NCBI GenBank assembly: GCA_964475985.1
Contig: CAYYYP010000011.1
Span: 15,393-79,392, forward strand
Length of the DNA stretch: 64,000 bases
From: CAYYYP01 sp964475985
GTDB taxonomy: Bacteria; Bdellovibrionota; UBA1018; CAYHWW01
Direction: 5' to 3'
Below the pieces are notes generated by a model. That model had not been told where the DNA came from, did not search any database, and saw nothing but the letters and a program-made list of their open reading frames with translations. The translations under genes and the position numbers were made by a program. Positions 24,602 to 33,800 of the stretch are shown in pieces. How positions within the stretch are numbered: position 1 is the stretch's first letter; every line of letters begins with the position of its first letter.

Positions 24602-24804
24602 TTTTCCCGCACCGTATCGCGTGCGCTTCGATGAATATCCCCCGATAACACTTTTTAGCTATCTGACGAGATCGTTGATTCATGATCTATAAGATCGATT
24701 TTATTAAGCTTTTAGCGATCCCTGGGCACTCTCTAACTGCATCTTCCAACCCGCAAATAGTTACATGGTGCGCAAGGCACTCACTAGAGTGCTATAGCGG
24801 TTCT

Positions 24805-24865
24805 GGAAACAAGACCCTTTGTTTCCAATCTGTGTTTCCGTGATAAGGATTGTTTCCAGAAACAA
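24805..24865. repeat. Cluster of GGAAAC/GTTTCC palindromes
   Basis: GGAAACAA-GACCCT-TTGTTTCC (24805-24826), a single GTTTCC (24834-24839) and TTGTTTC-CA-GAAACAA (24850-24865) place five copies of one hexamer in about 60 bp. This looks like an operator or recombinase-binding array. It lies directly upstream of the 16-codon ORF. Confidence 0.5.
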
Positions 24866-24918
24866 CCTAGGCTGCGATTAACTCTTTGATTGCATTGACG
24901 TTGTAGTAAGGATTTTCT

Positions 24919-24969
24919 ATGAAGAACGTTCGATATGAAGCGGCTTGTGCACGCCAAATAAATTTGTAA
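24919..24969 (+). CDS. Possible 16-codon ORF with own terminator
   Basis: Encodes MKNVRYEAACARQINL. AAGGA ends six bases before the ATG, an ideal spacing, and the stop codon touches the left arm of a strong terminator. The repeat cluster lies upstream. It could be a micro-protein, a leader peptide or part of a small RNA; no gene on the same strand follows for more than 1 kb. Confidence 0.35.
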   Translation: MKNVRYEAACARQINL

Positions 24970-25011
24970 AACCGAAGATGAAAATAAAAAACTCATCTTC
25001 GGTTTTTTTTT
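24968..25011 (+). terminator. Strong intrinsic terminator
   Basis: A 14-bp stem, AAAACCGAAGATGA (24968-24981) with TCATCTTCGGTTTT (24993-25006), is followed by further T residues to 25011. An A-run in the left flank gives some T-tract on the minus strand as well. Confidence 0.85.
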
Positions 25012-25020
25012 AATCTAAAA

Positions 25021-25039
25021 TACCCCACGGGGATTCGAA
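25021..25039 (-). other. tRNA 3'-end-like fragment, possible attachment site
   Basis: On the minus strand TTCGAATCCCCGTGGGGTA looks like a T-loop, T-stem 3' half and acceptor 3' strand. The matching T-stem 5' half and the rest of a cloverleaf are missing, so this is no working tRNA. Such fragments are left where elements integrate into tRNA genes. Confidence 0.4.
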
Positions 25040-25102
25040 GCCATGACTCCGGCCTGCCAAAGCAGGCTGAGGGAGCGTGACGCGACCGAAAGGAGTCATG
25101 GC
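25040..25102. repeat. 63-bp palindromic element
   Basis: GCCATGACTCC (25040-25050) pairs with GGAGTCATGGC (25092-25102) and encloses GCCTGC-CAAA-GCAGGC (25052-25067). This is a compact double hairpin abutting the tRNA-like fragment. The following 25103-25325 is GC-rich at first and shows no gene. Confidence 0.5.
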
Positions 25103-25325
25103 CGGCCCGGAGAAAGGAGCCGCTGGAGGCGCGACGCACGCAGGGCGAATGCCGCTTGGGACTCGGAGGTGCTCTTTGCCTAGGACGCTAGTTATGATTC
25201 CGCAAAGTCCGACGAATCAAACTTTAATAATGAAAACCTAACCTAGCCCAAGGGTAGGTCAATATTACTTCCCGATGCGATAAGGGGATGGCAACTAGTG
25301 ATGGATCCCGACGCCATTGATGCCT

Positions 25326-26192
25326 TTACGGCTGGAGCTGGTTGATGCGTAATTGCAAAAATTCAAACATGGCATCGAGCTCGGCAACGAAAAGTGGGAA
25401 TCGTTCATCAGAAATATCTGGATGTACGGCGGACATTACCAAACTCTGCCCGAGAGCATCATGCATCCCAGCTGAATATTTTTCCCAGAGCTCATCATGC
25501 GGCTCAGCTGTTTCAATCAACTCTCCAATAAACTTAGCAAGAGGATCTTGAGAATTATAGCCCTTGAGGTTGAGTTGCCGGCGAAGATCAGCTTCCCAGT
25601 CGTACAGTCGCGTAATCTCGTTAAATCTTTTTCTTAATGCCGGATTATCGGCGATAGCAGACCGGCCTTTTGCCTCCCGGTGGAGATCGCTCTGCAAAAA
25701 GCCGCCTTTTTGCTTGAACATACTATTATCGAGCAGTACGCCAAACTCCTGAAAAATCCGCGTTATCTGAGGAATGCGAGCTTCCAGAGTTTCGCCCCAT
25801 TCCAAAAAATAATCCGGCTTTCGAAGGGTAATGCGGTAAACGCGACCACCGACAAATAAGATTTCACCGAAGTCGGCGGGTGGCTCGACCAAAGCCCTCA
25901 TTCGCGCCAAGTACGCCGGCCACACATCACTCGTGCGCTGGAACCCGTTGTCTCGCAATGGCAATAATACTGTCCGTCTGATGCCCAAAACCTCAAAACT
26001 AGCGAACAAATAAAGCTCGTTGTCATTGAGAGGTGGATGGTTGTCCCTGGCACGAACATCCACCTCATAAAATACCAAGGCCTCCTCGCAAGGATCAGAG
26101 TCGGAAACAACCATAGCCGCACCAGAATTTGTGCCTAAAACGAAGAACATATTTATAAAGATGGTTAAAGTTCGTAAAAATAGCAGCAGCAT
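25326..26192 (-). CDS. Exported protein of unknown function, 288 aa
   Basis: Not recognised. The chosen ATG gives a hydrophobic N-terminus (MLLLFLRTLTIFINMFFVLG) that fits a signal peptide or anchor. A longer reading from a TTG at 26324 puts a non-signal sequence in front. The mature part has an alpha/beta look (VGGRVYRITLRKPDYFLEWGE) and a helical C-terminal third. No ribosome site is evident. It diverges from the ABM-domain gene. Confidence 0.55.
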   Translation of the reverse strand: MLLLFLRTLTIFINMFFVLGTNSGAAMVVSDSDPCEEALVFYEVDVRARDNHPPLNDNELYLFASFEVLGIRRTVLLPLRDNGFQRTSDVWPAYLARMRALVEPPADFGEILFVGGRVYRITLRKPDYFLEWGETLEARIPQITRIFQEFGVLLDNSMFKQKGGFLQSDLHREAKGRSAIADNPALRKRFNEITRLYDWEADLRRQLNLKGYNSQDPLAKFIGELIETAEPHDELWEKYSAGMHDALGQSLVMSAVHPDISDERFPLFVAELDAMFEFLQLRINQLQP

Positions 26193-26328
26193 GTTTTGCA
26201 AGGTTCTATATATTTGTATCAAAGGCCGGCCGACCTTCCATTCAGCTGGTGTACCAGCAATTCCGCACAGTCCACGGAAAACTTCGGTACCGGTTGACCG
26301 CACCCCGATAATCTTAAAAAACAATAAT

Positions 26329-26898
26329 ATGGAAAATCATAATGATCGTGCCCACCAAGAAAGCGTAAGCCTTTTCATCCAGCAGAGAGTGCGAAGGGAT
26401 TGCCTCGCCCGGTATGAAAAATGGCTTCCGGTAATGATGGCACGAGCGGCGGAGCATGAGGGTCACCAAGGCGTTCACGTGATTAGGCCTGGCGAGCGTG
26501 GTACTGAATACTCCATCATCATTCGTTACTCATCGTTAAAGAATGCTGAAAAGAGGTTGAACTCTGAAGCAAGAAAAACTTTAATTAACGAAATTTCTGA
26601 CGCATTTGAAATTCCGGATCGCGCAAAGGTTCACCCGGGCATTGATTTTTTGTTTACCCCGCCAGCTTCGCCGACCAGGCGGCCCCGGGGGTGGAAACAA
26701 TGGCTTGTGACTACATCAGTTATTTGGCCACTTTCATTCCTAATCCCACGGTTTTACAATCCGCTATTTCATGCAGCTCCCGTATTGGGTACTCCGGGAA
26801 TTCGCGAAGGTATTGTATCAGCATCAATTGTAGCGCTTGTGGTTTTTCTAATTATGCCTCGGTACGTGCGGGCGGTTTCTGGATGGTTGCATCGGTGA
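26329..26898 (+). CDS. ABM-domain protein with C-terminal membrane helices
   Basis: Protein of 189 residues. Residues about 10-100 match an antibiotic-biosynthesis-monooxygenase-like ferredoxin fold (SLFIQQRVRRDCLARYEKWLPVMM, then YSIIIRYSSLKNAEKRLNS), and the last 70 residues contain two membrane helices around WLVTTSVIWPLSFLIPRFYNP and ASIVALVVFLIMPRYV. This ABM-plus-two-helix layout exists in bacteria but its reaction is unknown. The ATG at 26329 is the first Met of the domain; an upstream in-frame extension overlaps the divergent gene and is rejected. The rhomboid gene follows after 21 bp. Confidence 0.75.
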   Translation: MENHNDRAHQESVSLFIQQRVRRDCLARYEKWLPVMMARAAEHEGHQGVHVIRPGERGTEYSIIIRYSSLKNAEKRLNSEARKTLINEISDAFEIPDRAKVHPGIDFLFTPPASPTRRPRGWKQWLVTTSVIWPLSFLIPRFYNPLFHAAPVLGTPGIREGIVSASIVALVVFLIMPRYVRAVSGWLHR

Positions 26899-26919
26899 AG
26901 GAAAAAAGGACCCGAGCGT

Positions 26920-28149
26920 GTGATGCAAGTCAGTGCTACTAAGGGAGATATGTTTTCGTTCTTAAAAAGCAGGCCTCACCATAACCCTCACCGATCGTGT
27001 CCCGACTGTGGCGCGAAGATGAGCCCCTATCAGTGTGAAGATGCGCTCATTGATCGTTGCCTTGATTGTAACGGTATCTGGTTTGACGCCCGGGAAATCG
27101 GCCAATTCCGAGTTGGCTTGGAAAAACTTGATCTGGAATCGTTTAAAACTTCAAAGCCGGTGGAAGCAGTTACCAGTTCTGTTTACCTCAGCACTTGCCC
27201 CGTTTGCCGAGTCCCGCTTGATGAAGGGCGTTATGCTTCCGACAGCAAAATTTCAGTAAAGCGTTGTGAGCGGTGCGAAGGCATCTGGCTTTCGAGTGAC
27301 GAAGTCCTTCGGTTTGCTGATTTCGTTAGAGTGGGTAAGGCCCTTGCGCCGCATGTGAAGGAAATCGCCAAAGGCCAGCGCGAGATGATCGCGACCTCAC
27401 AAAATTTTGATAATGCGGCGGGGGCGGTGAATAAACATTTAACATTGATGCAACGCTTTACGATGCAGAGCCACTTTCGCCATGGTTACGGAGTCATACT
27501 ACCCGTTTACGATGAAAATTCCCGCGATACATTCCCTTGGGTGACTTCGAGTTTGATCGCCATCAATATCTTCATTTTTTTGCTTGTGGGTTATGATTCG
27601 TTCATTTGGCAAACTTTAGGAATTGTTCCGAAGGAAATTTGGCAGAATGGTTCGTTCATCACGTTACTAAGCAGCCAATACTTACATTCAGGAATTTTCC
27701 ACCTGTTAGGAAATTGTTTTTTTCTTTGGATTTTTGGTGACAACGTTGAGGATAAACTTGGGCCACTCAAGTTCTTTTTTCTCTACACTGTACTGGGCGT
27801 TATATCTGGGCTTACTTATGCTCTTCTGAACCCGTATTCAGATATTCCGGCCATCGGCGCAAGCGGAGCGATTTCCGGAATTTTTGGCGCATACTTCGTG
27901 CTCTTTCCGAAGAGCGTTATTCATACACTGATCTTTGGTCAAATTTTTCGATTGCACATCGCCATCTACTTAATCGTATGGATTCTCTTAAATCTGCTGG
28001 ACGGTTGGAAGAGCGCCGCATGGGGACTTATGGGAAATGCTTGGGAAGTGCACCTCGCTGGGCTAGGGACGGGCATTGGACTTATGTATTTTCTTAAGCC
28101 CCCGAGGAAACTGAAATTATTAGATAGTGAACCGCCGCTGGCCCCCTAG
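26920..28149 (+). CDS. Rhomboid intramembrane protease with two zinc ribbons
   Basis: Membrane serine protease of about 409 residues. The cytoplasmic N-terminus has two TFIIB-like zinc ribbons: C27/C30/C47/C50 and C93/C96/C116/C119, each ending in C-x2-C-(N/E)-G-I-W. The membrane part has six helices with H256, H261 and N265 in HSGIFHLLGN, nucleophile S315 in GASGAISG and catalytic H378 in VHLAGLGTG. All rhomboid catalytic residues are intact. GTG at 26920 or ATG at 26923 are both possible starts behind AAAAGGA; an ATG at 26950 is a further option. Its stop overlaps the convergent gene by four bases. The zinc part may bind substrate or a partner. Confidence 0.92.
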   Translation: MMQVSATKGDMFSFLKSRPHHNPHRSCPDCGAKMSPYQCEDALIDRCLDCNGIWFDAREIGQFRVGLEKLDLESFKTSKPVEAVTSSVYLSTCPVCRVPLDEGRYASDSKISVKRCERCEGIWLSSDEVLRFADFVRVGKALAPHVKEIAKGQREMIATSQNFDNAAGAVNKHLTLMQRFTMQSHFRHGYGVILPVYDENSRDTFPWVTSSLIAINIFIFLLVGYDSFIWQTLGIVPKEIWQNGSFITLLSSQYLHSGIFHLLGNCFFLWIFGDNVEDKLGPLKFFFLYTVLGVISGLTYALLNPYSDIPAIGASGAISGIFGAYFVLFPKSVIHTLIFGQIFRLHIAIYLIVWILLNLLDGWKSAAWGLMGNAWEVHLAGLGTGIGLMYFLKPPRKLKLLDSEPPLAP

Positions 28150-28943
28150 TTCGAGGCCCTGGGTTTTGGTCTTCCGGAACGGACTACAGATCCAGCTAAA
28201 GCTGTAGGGCAGTTCGCAGTGGTCGTATCCCTAAGCACTCCCTGCCAATGTTTAAGGTCATTCAACTCCCGAACCTTCGCATCTAAAAATTCATTTCTCG
28301 TTTTAGCCGGGAGCTTTCCAAAAGTTGGAGAACCAATTAATTTTTCCAAAAATTTTATTGATGCCGTAAAGGCGCCAACTTGGTCGGTGGCAAGGGAGGT
28401 TAAGGTCTGTTCTGATAGTTTTGAAATCTCATCCTCAAGGGCTTGTTGAACGGTTCCATAAATTTCATGGGCGAATGCTACCACCGTCCGTACGAATCCA
28501 TCTGCACGTTCTAATCCGGAAGGGGAATAAAAGACTCGATCTGCTAAGAGAAACGTTATTATGAGCATTTCTTCCGGCGCTAATGACACTGCTTTAACGG
28601 TTGCTGCGTCTGCTGTGCCTACTCCGCCGGGAGCCGTCGCAGACATTTTTTGCAGGATGGGATCGTCGGTGTTCGTGACGAGTAGGACGAACTTCTTTCC
28701 GCTCAATATTTTTCGATCTGCATTCCAGGAAAATAGATTATTTTCCGTGACCGGGTAGTTAGCAATTAAATTTAAAGCCATATTTACCGTACTCAAAACT
28801 ATTTCTCGCTGATTTTCTGGAGCCGAAGGCCCAAACTCCACGGATAGTGATAACGCGGGGGGCGCAGCTACAACGGTGGTGTTCATGGCAGGAATTAGGG
28901 TTAAGATGAGGAAAACAAAAATGGCAGTTTTTCGTGAGGCCAA
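28146..28943 (-). CDS. Exported protein of unknown function, 265 aa
   Basis: Signal peptide at about 1-27 (ending TTVVAAPP). The mature protein is mostly helical with FAHEIYGTVQQALEDEISKL in the middle. The FAHEIYG segment is followed by no second metal-binding His, so it is not called a zinc protease, though the region resembles the peptidase-like part of effector proteins. The C-terminus has one NCPTALAG segment. It converges on the rhomboid gene with a 4-bp overlap. No family recognised. Confidence 0.6.
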   Translation of the reverse strand: MASRKTAIFVFLILTLIPAMNTTVVAAPPALSLSVEFGPSAPENQREIVLSTVNMALNLIANYPVTENNLFSWNADRKILSGKKFVLLVTNTDDPILQKMSATAPGGVGTADAATVKAVSLAPEEMLIITFLLADRVFYSPSGLERADGFVRTVVAFAHEIYGTVQQALEDEISKLSEQTLTSLATDQVGAFTASIKFLEKLIGSPTFGKLPAKTRNEFLDAKVRELNDLKHWQGVLRDTTTANCPTALAGSVVRSGRPKPRASN

Positions 28944-29253
28944 GGCTTACACTCCTTAAATAGATTTATTTTGTAGCCGCTAATTGAAACGGTTGCTCGG
29001 CCTAGAAGGCTGCCACACCATACATTAAGCACCCAAGTTGGCGTAATAAAAACTTTTCTTATTTATATATGCCGGTGGCGAAATCAGGAATCCCCACGGG
29101 TGGGTTCAAAACGCGACGATTGGGCATGGCGCGATCCTAACCCAGGAACCTGGGAAAAATGTAGCCACGGCAAAAAATCCAAGGATTATGCTTAAGTTTG
29201 CTATTTGGCCCAGCGCCTAATAAACTAAAATTATTCACTAAGGGGCGTGGGGC
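28944..29253. other. Gene-free stretch
   Basis: 310 bp between divergent genes. I see only AT-rich sequence around 29042-29070, suitable for promoters in both directions, and no hairpin or ORF that stands out. Confidence 0.4.
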
Positions 29254-30000
29254 ATGATCCGTTTCTTTTTTCTAACGATTTTAACTTCCACCTTAGGATG
29301 GGCTGACGCCGAAGTAGATACACGAGCGGGGACGACACGCCTTTTTGGAAATTGTATGGCGGCGCGGTGCCAGGGTTTGGATCCCCTCTCCTTCATACCG
29401 TGCAGGGATCGTTGTGAATCGGAGAGTAGGGTGGAAGCGGAGGCTCAAGCTACGGCGGGCGCAAGGGCTGCGGCCGGTTCTCAGCGGGCGCTTGAGGGCG
29501 GGGAAACTGCAGTACTTCAACATTCAGATGCAATCACTCTGAGCGAACATGCTTTGCAATCCTTCTATGATTCTTGTCACGCAGCGCCAGTCAGTGCCGG
29601 GCGAACCCAAGCTCAAGCTAGCGCTGCATGTTTTGAGCGCCATTCTAGGGTCGAGACCGAAATGGCAGCCATCCGCTCCCGGGCCACCGCGTGTGTAACA
29701 CGTTGCCGTCGCGCGCCGGGCGATGGATCATATTGCCGCAATGGTTGTTACCATACCGAGGCAGAGGGTCTTCGCAATCAAGTCAATACCTTGAGGAGGC
29801 CATCAAGTTCACAGTCGCCCGGTCCAGTGGGTGCAGCCCCCGCTACTCGCACGTCACTTCCGGCCCCGACGTCTGTTTGCACGACCCCCTACACTGGTCA
29901 GGGTTCACAAATTGTTCCTTGCTGCACTTTCAATTGGGGCGGCGTTCTTCACCGCGGTGAAGCGTTTAGGGATTTCACCGCAGCTCGCAGAATATTATAG
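29254..30000 (+). CDS. Exported Cys-containing protein of unknown function
   Basis: 248 residues with a short signal peptide (about 1-17, ending GWADA). The mature part has 17 cysteines, many in pairs spaced three or four apart (CMAARC, CRDRC, CVTRC, CRNGC), and an Ala/Gln/Arg-rich helical region, giving a CHCH-like pattern of disulfide-linked helices. AAGGGG lies before the ATG. The C-terminal 70 residues are Pro/Ser-rich with CCTFNWGG. The end may be disturbed, because another frame looks more protein-like past 29900. Confidence 0.6.
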   Translation: MIRFFFLTILTSTLGWADAEVDTRAGTTRLFGNCMAARCQGLDPLSFIPCRDRCESESRVEAEAQATAGARAAAGSQRALEGGETAVLQHSDAITLSEHALQSFYDSCHAAPVSAGRTQAQASAACFERHSRVETEMAAIRSRATACVTRCRRAPGDGSYCRNGCYHTEAEGLRNQVNTLRRPSSSQSPGPVGAAPATRTSLPAPTSVCTTPYTGQGSQIVPCCTFNWGGVLHRGEAFRDFTAARRIL

Positions 30001-30295
30001 GCGCGTTGGAATAGTTTTCCTTCCACCGTTAGGGGCGATCGAGATCTCTGCGGCGGCGACGGACTCTTACGCTATTGGCGAGCCCATCATTCACGGGCCC
30101 ATTGCGGAAACAGCAGTGCAGTGAGGCGTTCGCTGCGGCAAGCCGAAGTCCTCGCGTGTGTTTGCGGGAATGGCAATGCCAGTTCCCAGGGTGGTCCACT
30201 ACATCGCGGTGATGATGACCGCGCCGCTTGTAATCGCATTAGCTCACCGATTCTCCTTCAGAACGCCGCCTCTGGTTCTCATCGTGGGGAAGTAG
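29831..30295 (+). pseudogene. Possible decayed membrane-protein frame
   Basis: In the +1 frame relative to the preceding gene, two hydrophobic stretches appear: LFLAALSIGAAFFTAVKRLG and, after an in-frame TGA at 30122-30124, VVHYIAVMMTAPLVIALAHR. The frame ends at 30295. Together they look like a small membrane protein interrupted by a stop, or the shifted end of the gene upstream. The evidence is only composition; it could be chance. Confidence 0.25.
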
Positions 30296-30372
30296 AACCC
30301 CATCACCACTCAGGTGGGCATCACGGTAAAGGCGCGAGTTAGATTTTGGACGTAGTCCTTCACTGAAAAATT

Positions 30373-30792
30373 TTAATCGTCTGTTTTTTGCGTAAGTAAA
30401 ATTTCCTTAATCTCAGCGGCAGAATAAGTTTTACCCTGGTTAATGCCAGCGCAAAAAGGAAGTACTTCTTCGTTCCAGGTTTTTGCGTTCATATTTTCTG
30501 GCCAAAAAGGCCAGGTGCGACATTGAATGGGCCTGCCTTCGTAAACGGTGCATTGTTTTCCTTCCAAAAATGCGCAGTTTTGATCTGGATTTTTGAGATG
30601 CCAATGACCATTTTTTCTTGTGCAATGTTTATTCAAAAACTCGGCTTCAGGAAGGTTCAGAAATTGCGCGAGGCGTTTGCGATCCTGCTTTGTGAGGTAA
30701 ACGTAACCGTACTTTCCACGAGCCATGCAGCACTTACCCGTGCCTTGGCACTCAAACTGAATTCCATTCTGCCAAAACTTCGCATGAGCCAT
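30373..30792 (-). CDS. YkgJ-family cysteine cluster protein
   Basis: Cytoplasmic protein of 139 residues of the CxxxCxxCC/YkgJ (UPF0153) family, predicted to bind zinc or an Fe-S cluster. Motifs: FECQGTGKCCMARGKYGYVYLT at the start, NCAFLEGKQCTVYEGRPIQCRTWPFWP in the middle, and FCAGINQGK at the end. Length is normal. The function is unknown. It stands alone; the 3' side contains the uncertain region at 30.0-30.3 kb. Confidence 0.85.
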   Translation of the reverse strand: MAHAKFWQNGIQFECQGTGKCCMARGKYGYVYLTKQDRKRLAQFLNLPEAEFLNKHCTRKNGHWHLKNPDQNCAFLEGKQCTVYEGRPIQCRTWPFWPENMNAKTWNEEVLPFCAGINQGKTYSAAEIKEILLTQKTDD

Positions 30793-30884
30793 TACAGTGG
30801 TTATGACTTAAATTTCCGGGGATCGCACGCATAATGCGTAACTGCGCATTTCGCATAGGTAGCCTTTAACGACTGATGAAAAGC

Positions 30885-33800
30885 TTATCTGCTCAACTGT
30901 GCTTTCAGCGCGGTGCTCACGCAATGCTCGTCGGCATCCACGAGCTCGAAGTCTTCGTCACGTAGGTAGGGTATTTCGTCGGCCGCATCATCTGCGGAAA
31001 CCCTTACGCGGGAGCGTTCTTGCGGATGGTTTGCTAGGTCCGCCAGAATGGCATCGACTTCTTCGGCGGCCGTAGGTGATGGGGGTGTAGCTGCAGCGGT
31101 GGGAGCGGGATGAACTTCGGCTTCGGCTACAGCTACAGATGTATCGGCAGTGTTTGATTTCTGCGGGCCATCGGGAAGCGTATGTTCGCGATGGGCGCGC
31201 ATGGCGTTAGCCAATTGAACCTTAGAGAAGTTAATGGATTCACCTTGGGTAGCTACTGACGTTTGTTTCGTAGCGACAATTCCTCTTACGCGTTGGCCCG
31301 CCCGCCTTGCAGCACGGGCGGCTTTGGTCGCAAGCTGCTGGGCCTTGACGCGCAGGCTGCCGGGGCTTCGGCTGGTGTCCACGTGAATGGCGCTGAGTTC
31401 ACGGGCTAAATCGGCCCTCGTCGAAGAAAGCTTAGGATCTTCCCGGCGGAGTTGCGCTTCGGGATTACCGTTGTCCCGGTACGCCCCTTCGGTAGCGATT
31501 GGGGAGCTTTGAGTTCGCGCCTCTCGATTCAGGGCGGTGATGGCACTCTGTACGTGATCAGAAACCATTCTTGCTTGAATGGGATCGTAACTTGCCTCAG
31601 GTTCGTGACTTAGAATGCGGGCTGCCGTGGCGCGGATTTCAAGGTGGGTGAGGGACCCTTCAGTATAGACGCGTTCACCGTAGGTTGCTCGCGGTAAATC
31701 TGAATTTAAAAATCCACTTACCGCAAGAAGCGTTTCACCGGCGAGTGGTCCTTGGTTCAAAAGGCGTTGCATGGTTTGCCGCGCTTCAATTCTTTTAAGT
31801 GCTTTGAGAATAGAGTCCTCTTCTCGCACGTAGTTAAGCACCTTAACTAAATCGAGTTCGTTTATAAGCGTATTTGGACGCAAAAGTGGTCGAGCGTAAT
31901 GATACTCTTCAATGTGGTGATCAAGCTGGCTAAGATAAAGGCCCACCGTCTCGGCACTGTAGGGCAAATAAGGATCCAAGTTATGATTTGCATGTTTAGC
32001 GAATTTTTCTACAAAACGTGCGCGGGCTTCTTCAATTTCCCGCCGGGCAACATGGCCTAGGGGCATCTGTAAAAGGTCGTTCACCAGCGTCTCATTGCCT
32101 GCGTAAAGGTGGGCCGTTAACTGAGCAGCGAGGCGCTGGACATCCGTGTTTTCGTCCGTAAGTCGCGGCAAGAAATGCAGGAAAAGATTTGGGTTTCTTG
32201 GCAATGCTTGGGCAAGGGTGCGCAGGGATGCTTCGCGTATTGTATGTTCACTTGACCTAGTTAATGGAATGAGTGCATCGACCAAAGCGGTCGCAACATT
32301 CACGTCGTGATTTTCCGCGGCAATATAATCGGCCGCATAGGTCAATGCGGTAGTTGCTACTTTAAGGTTTGGATCCGAGAAAAATGGGATAATTTCTTCC
32401 GCCCGGGCGGAGATATGGGGAAATAATACCCAAAGGGCTGCTTGTCTTACGGCTGGCTCGGGGTCCTGGAGCCGGGTCCGTAGAGCCGAGATGATGCGAG
32501 GTTGACTCAGAGAATAAACATGATTGAGTTTCTCCGCGGCAACGGCCCGAATGGCTGAGTTCTCATCGTTGAGCGCGGCGAGGGCCCGCTCGTTGGGAAT
32601 GTTTTCGGCATCGGTCAAAAAAAGAAGATTTGTTGCGGCAAATCTCAGTTCAAAATTAGTGCTCTCACAGAACCGAAAAAAATCTGGGAGGTCATTTTGG
32701 TGGCGGGCCGCATGGGTGGATAAATTTTCTATGACTTTGGTGCGGATAGCATCATCTAGGTTTTGCTTTCTCGCGAGCGGAACAACGGCGGCCCATACTT
32801 CGGGGGTGCTGGCGTGTTCGCTTAAAATAACTAAGGCTCGCTCGGCATGCGGGGATTCGGCTGTAAGCAAAGGTATAGCTGCTCGACAAATATCGTCGTC
32901 CAATAAATTAGTATGAGAGTTGCTATACCTTTTGTGATGAAGTGCTTCCAGGGCCGCAAGGCGCGTCTCGATGGAATGCGGTGGACTCAAATAGGACCCC
33001 AAGAAATTTTGGATTGTTTCGACATCATCAAAACGATTAGCTTCGGTCGCGGTGTAATCACTTTTGGCCCCTTCAACAAACGCATTAAATAAAGCTCGTT
33101 GAGTTGCAATCCCTGGGTTTCGTTGCAAAAAGACTCGAAGGTCGGACCTGATGTTGTGATCGCCGCGCACCGAATCCTGTAAAATTTCAGAAATGAAGTT
33201 AGTCTCCCCGGTTATTGCGGCGTCTCGGGCAAAAATTTCTTCGGTTACGGCACTACCCTGGTTAGCGAGCCATCCTAAAAACTGTCTCACAACCTCTCTT
33301 TGGTTTCGTCCGTGCTGGGGCGCGAGCGCGATAGCGACGGCCCGGTGGCGTTTCTTAACGGTAGCTTCGGGCGGAGAAAGAAGGAGTCGGTACAATCCTA
33401 ATCTCGTTTCAGGGGTCGTTTCGTGCTTATCACTATAGCGGTGCCCGCCCACTAATCCATGTAGTGCACGATGGCTCACTTCGACATTCGTTCCTTCCGA
33501 GAGTCTTAACAAAGCTTCCGCAATGAAAGCTGGGAGTGGCCTTGGCATCAGCGAAATGGCTGCCGCAATTCCCGCTAAATGGTACTCCCCGGCATTTTCC
33601 ATTTGGGAAATCAAATGACGCTGAAAAGCTTCATCCTGGAGGCTACTCCTCAGTGCAACGGCCGCAGCGCCTCGAACGACGTGGTGGCGATCCGATAATT
33701 TTTCCGCGATGGCCAAGCGTATGCGTTCGTTATTTTGAGCAAAGGGAGCGAGGGCCTTGATGGCCATTTCTACGATTTCAAAATCTGGATCATTTAAAAG

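Noticed and set aside
24871..25041. tmRNA gene
   Set aside because: The T-arm-like sequence and a short ORF lie close together, but the ORF does not end in an ALAA-like tag and no acceptor pairing is found.
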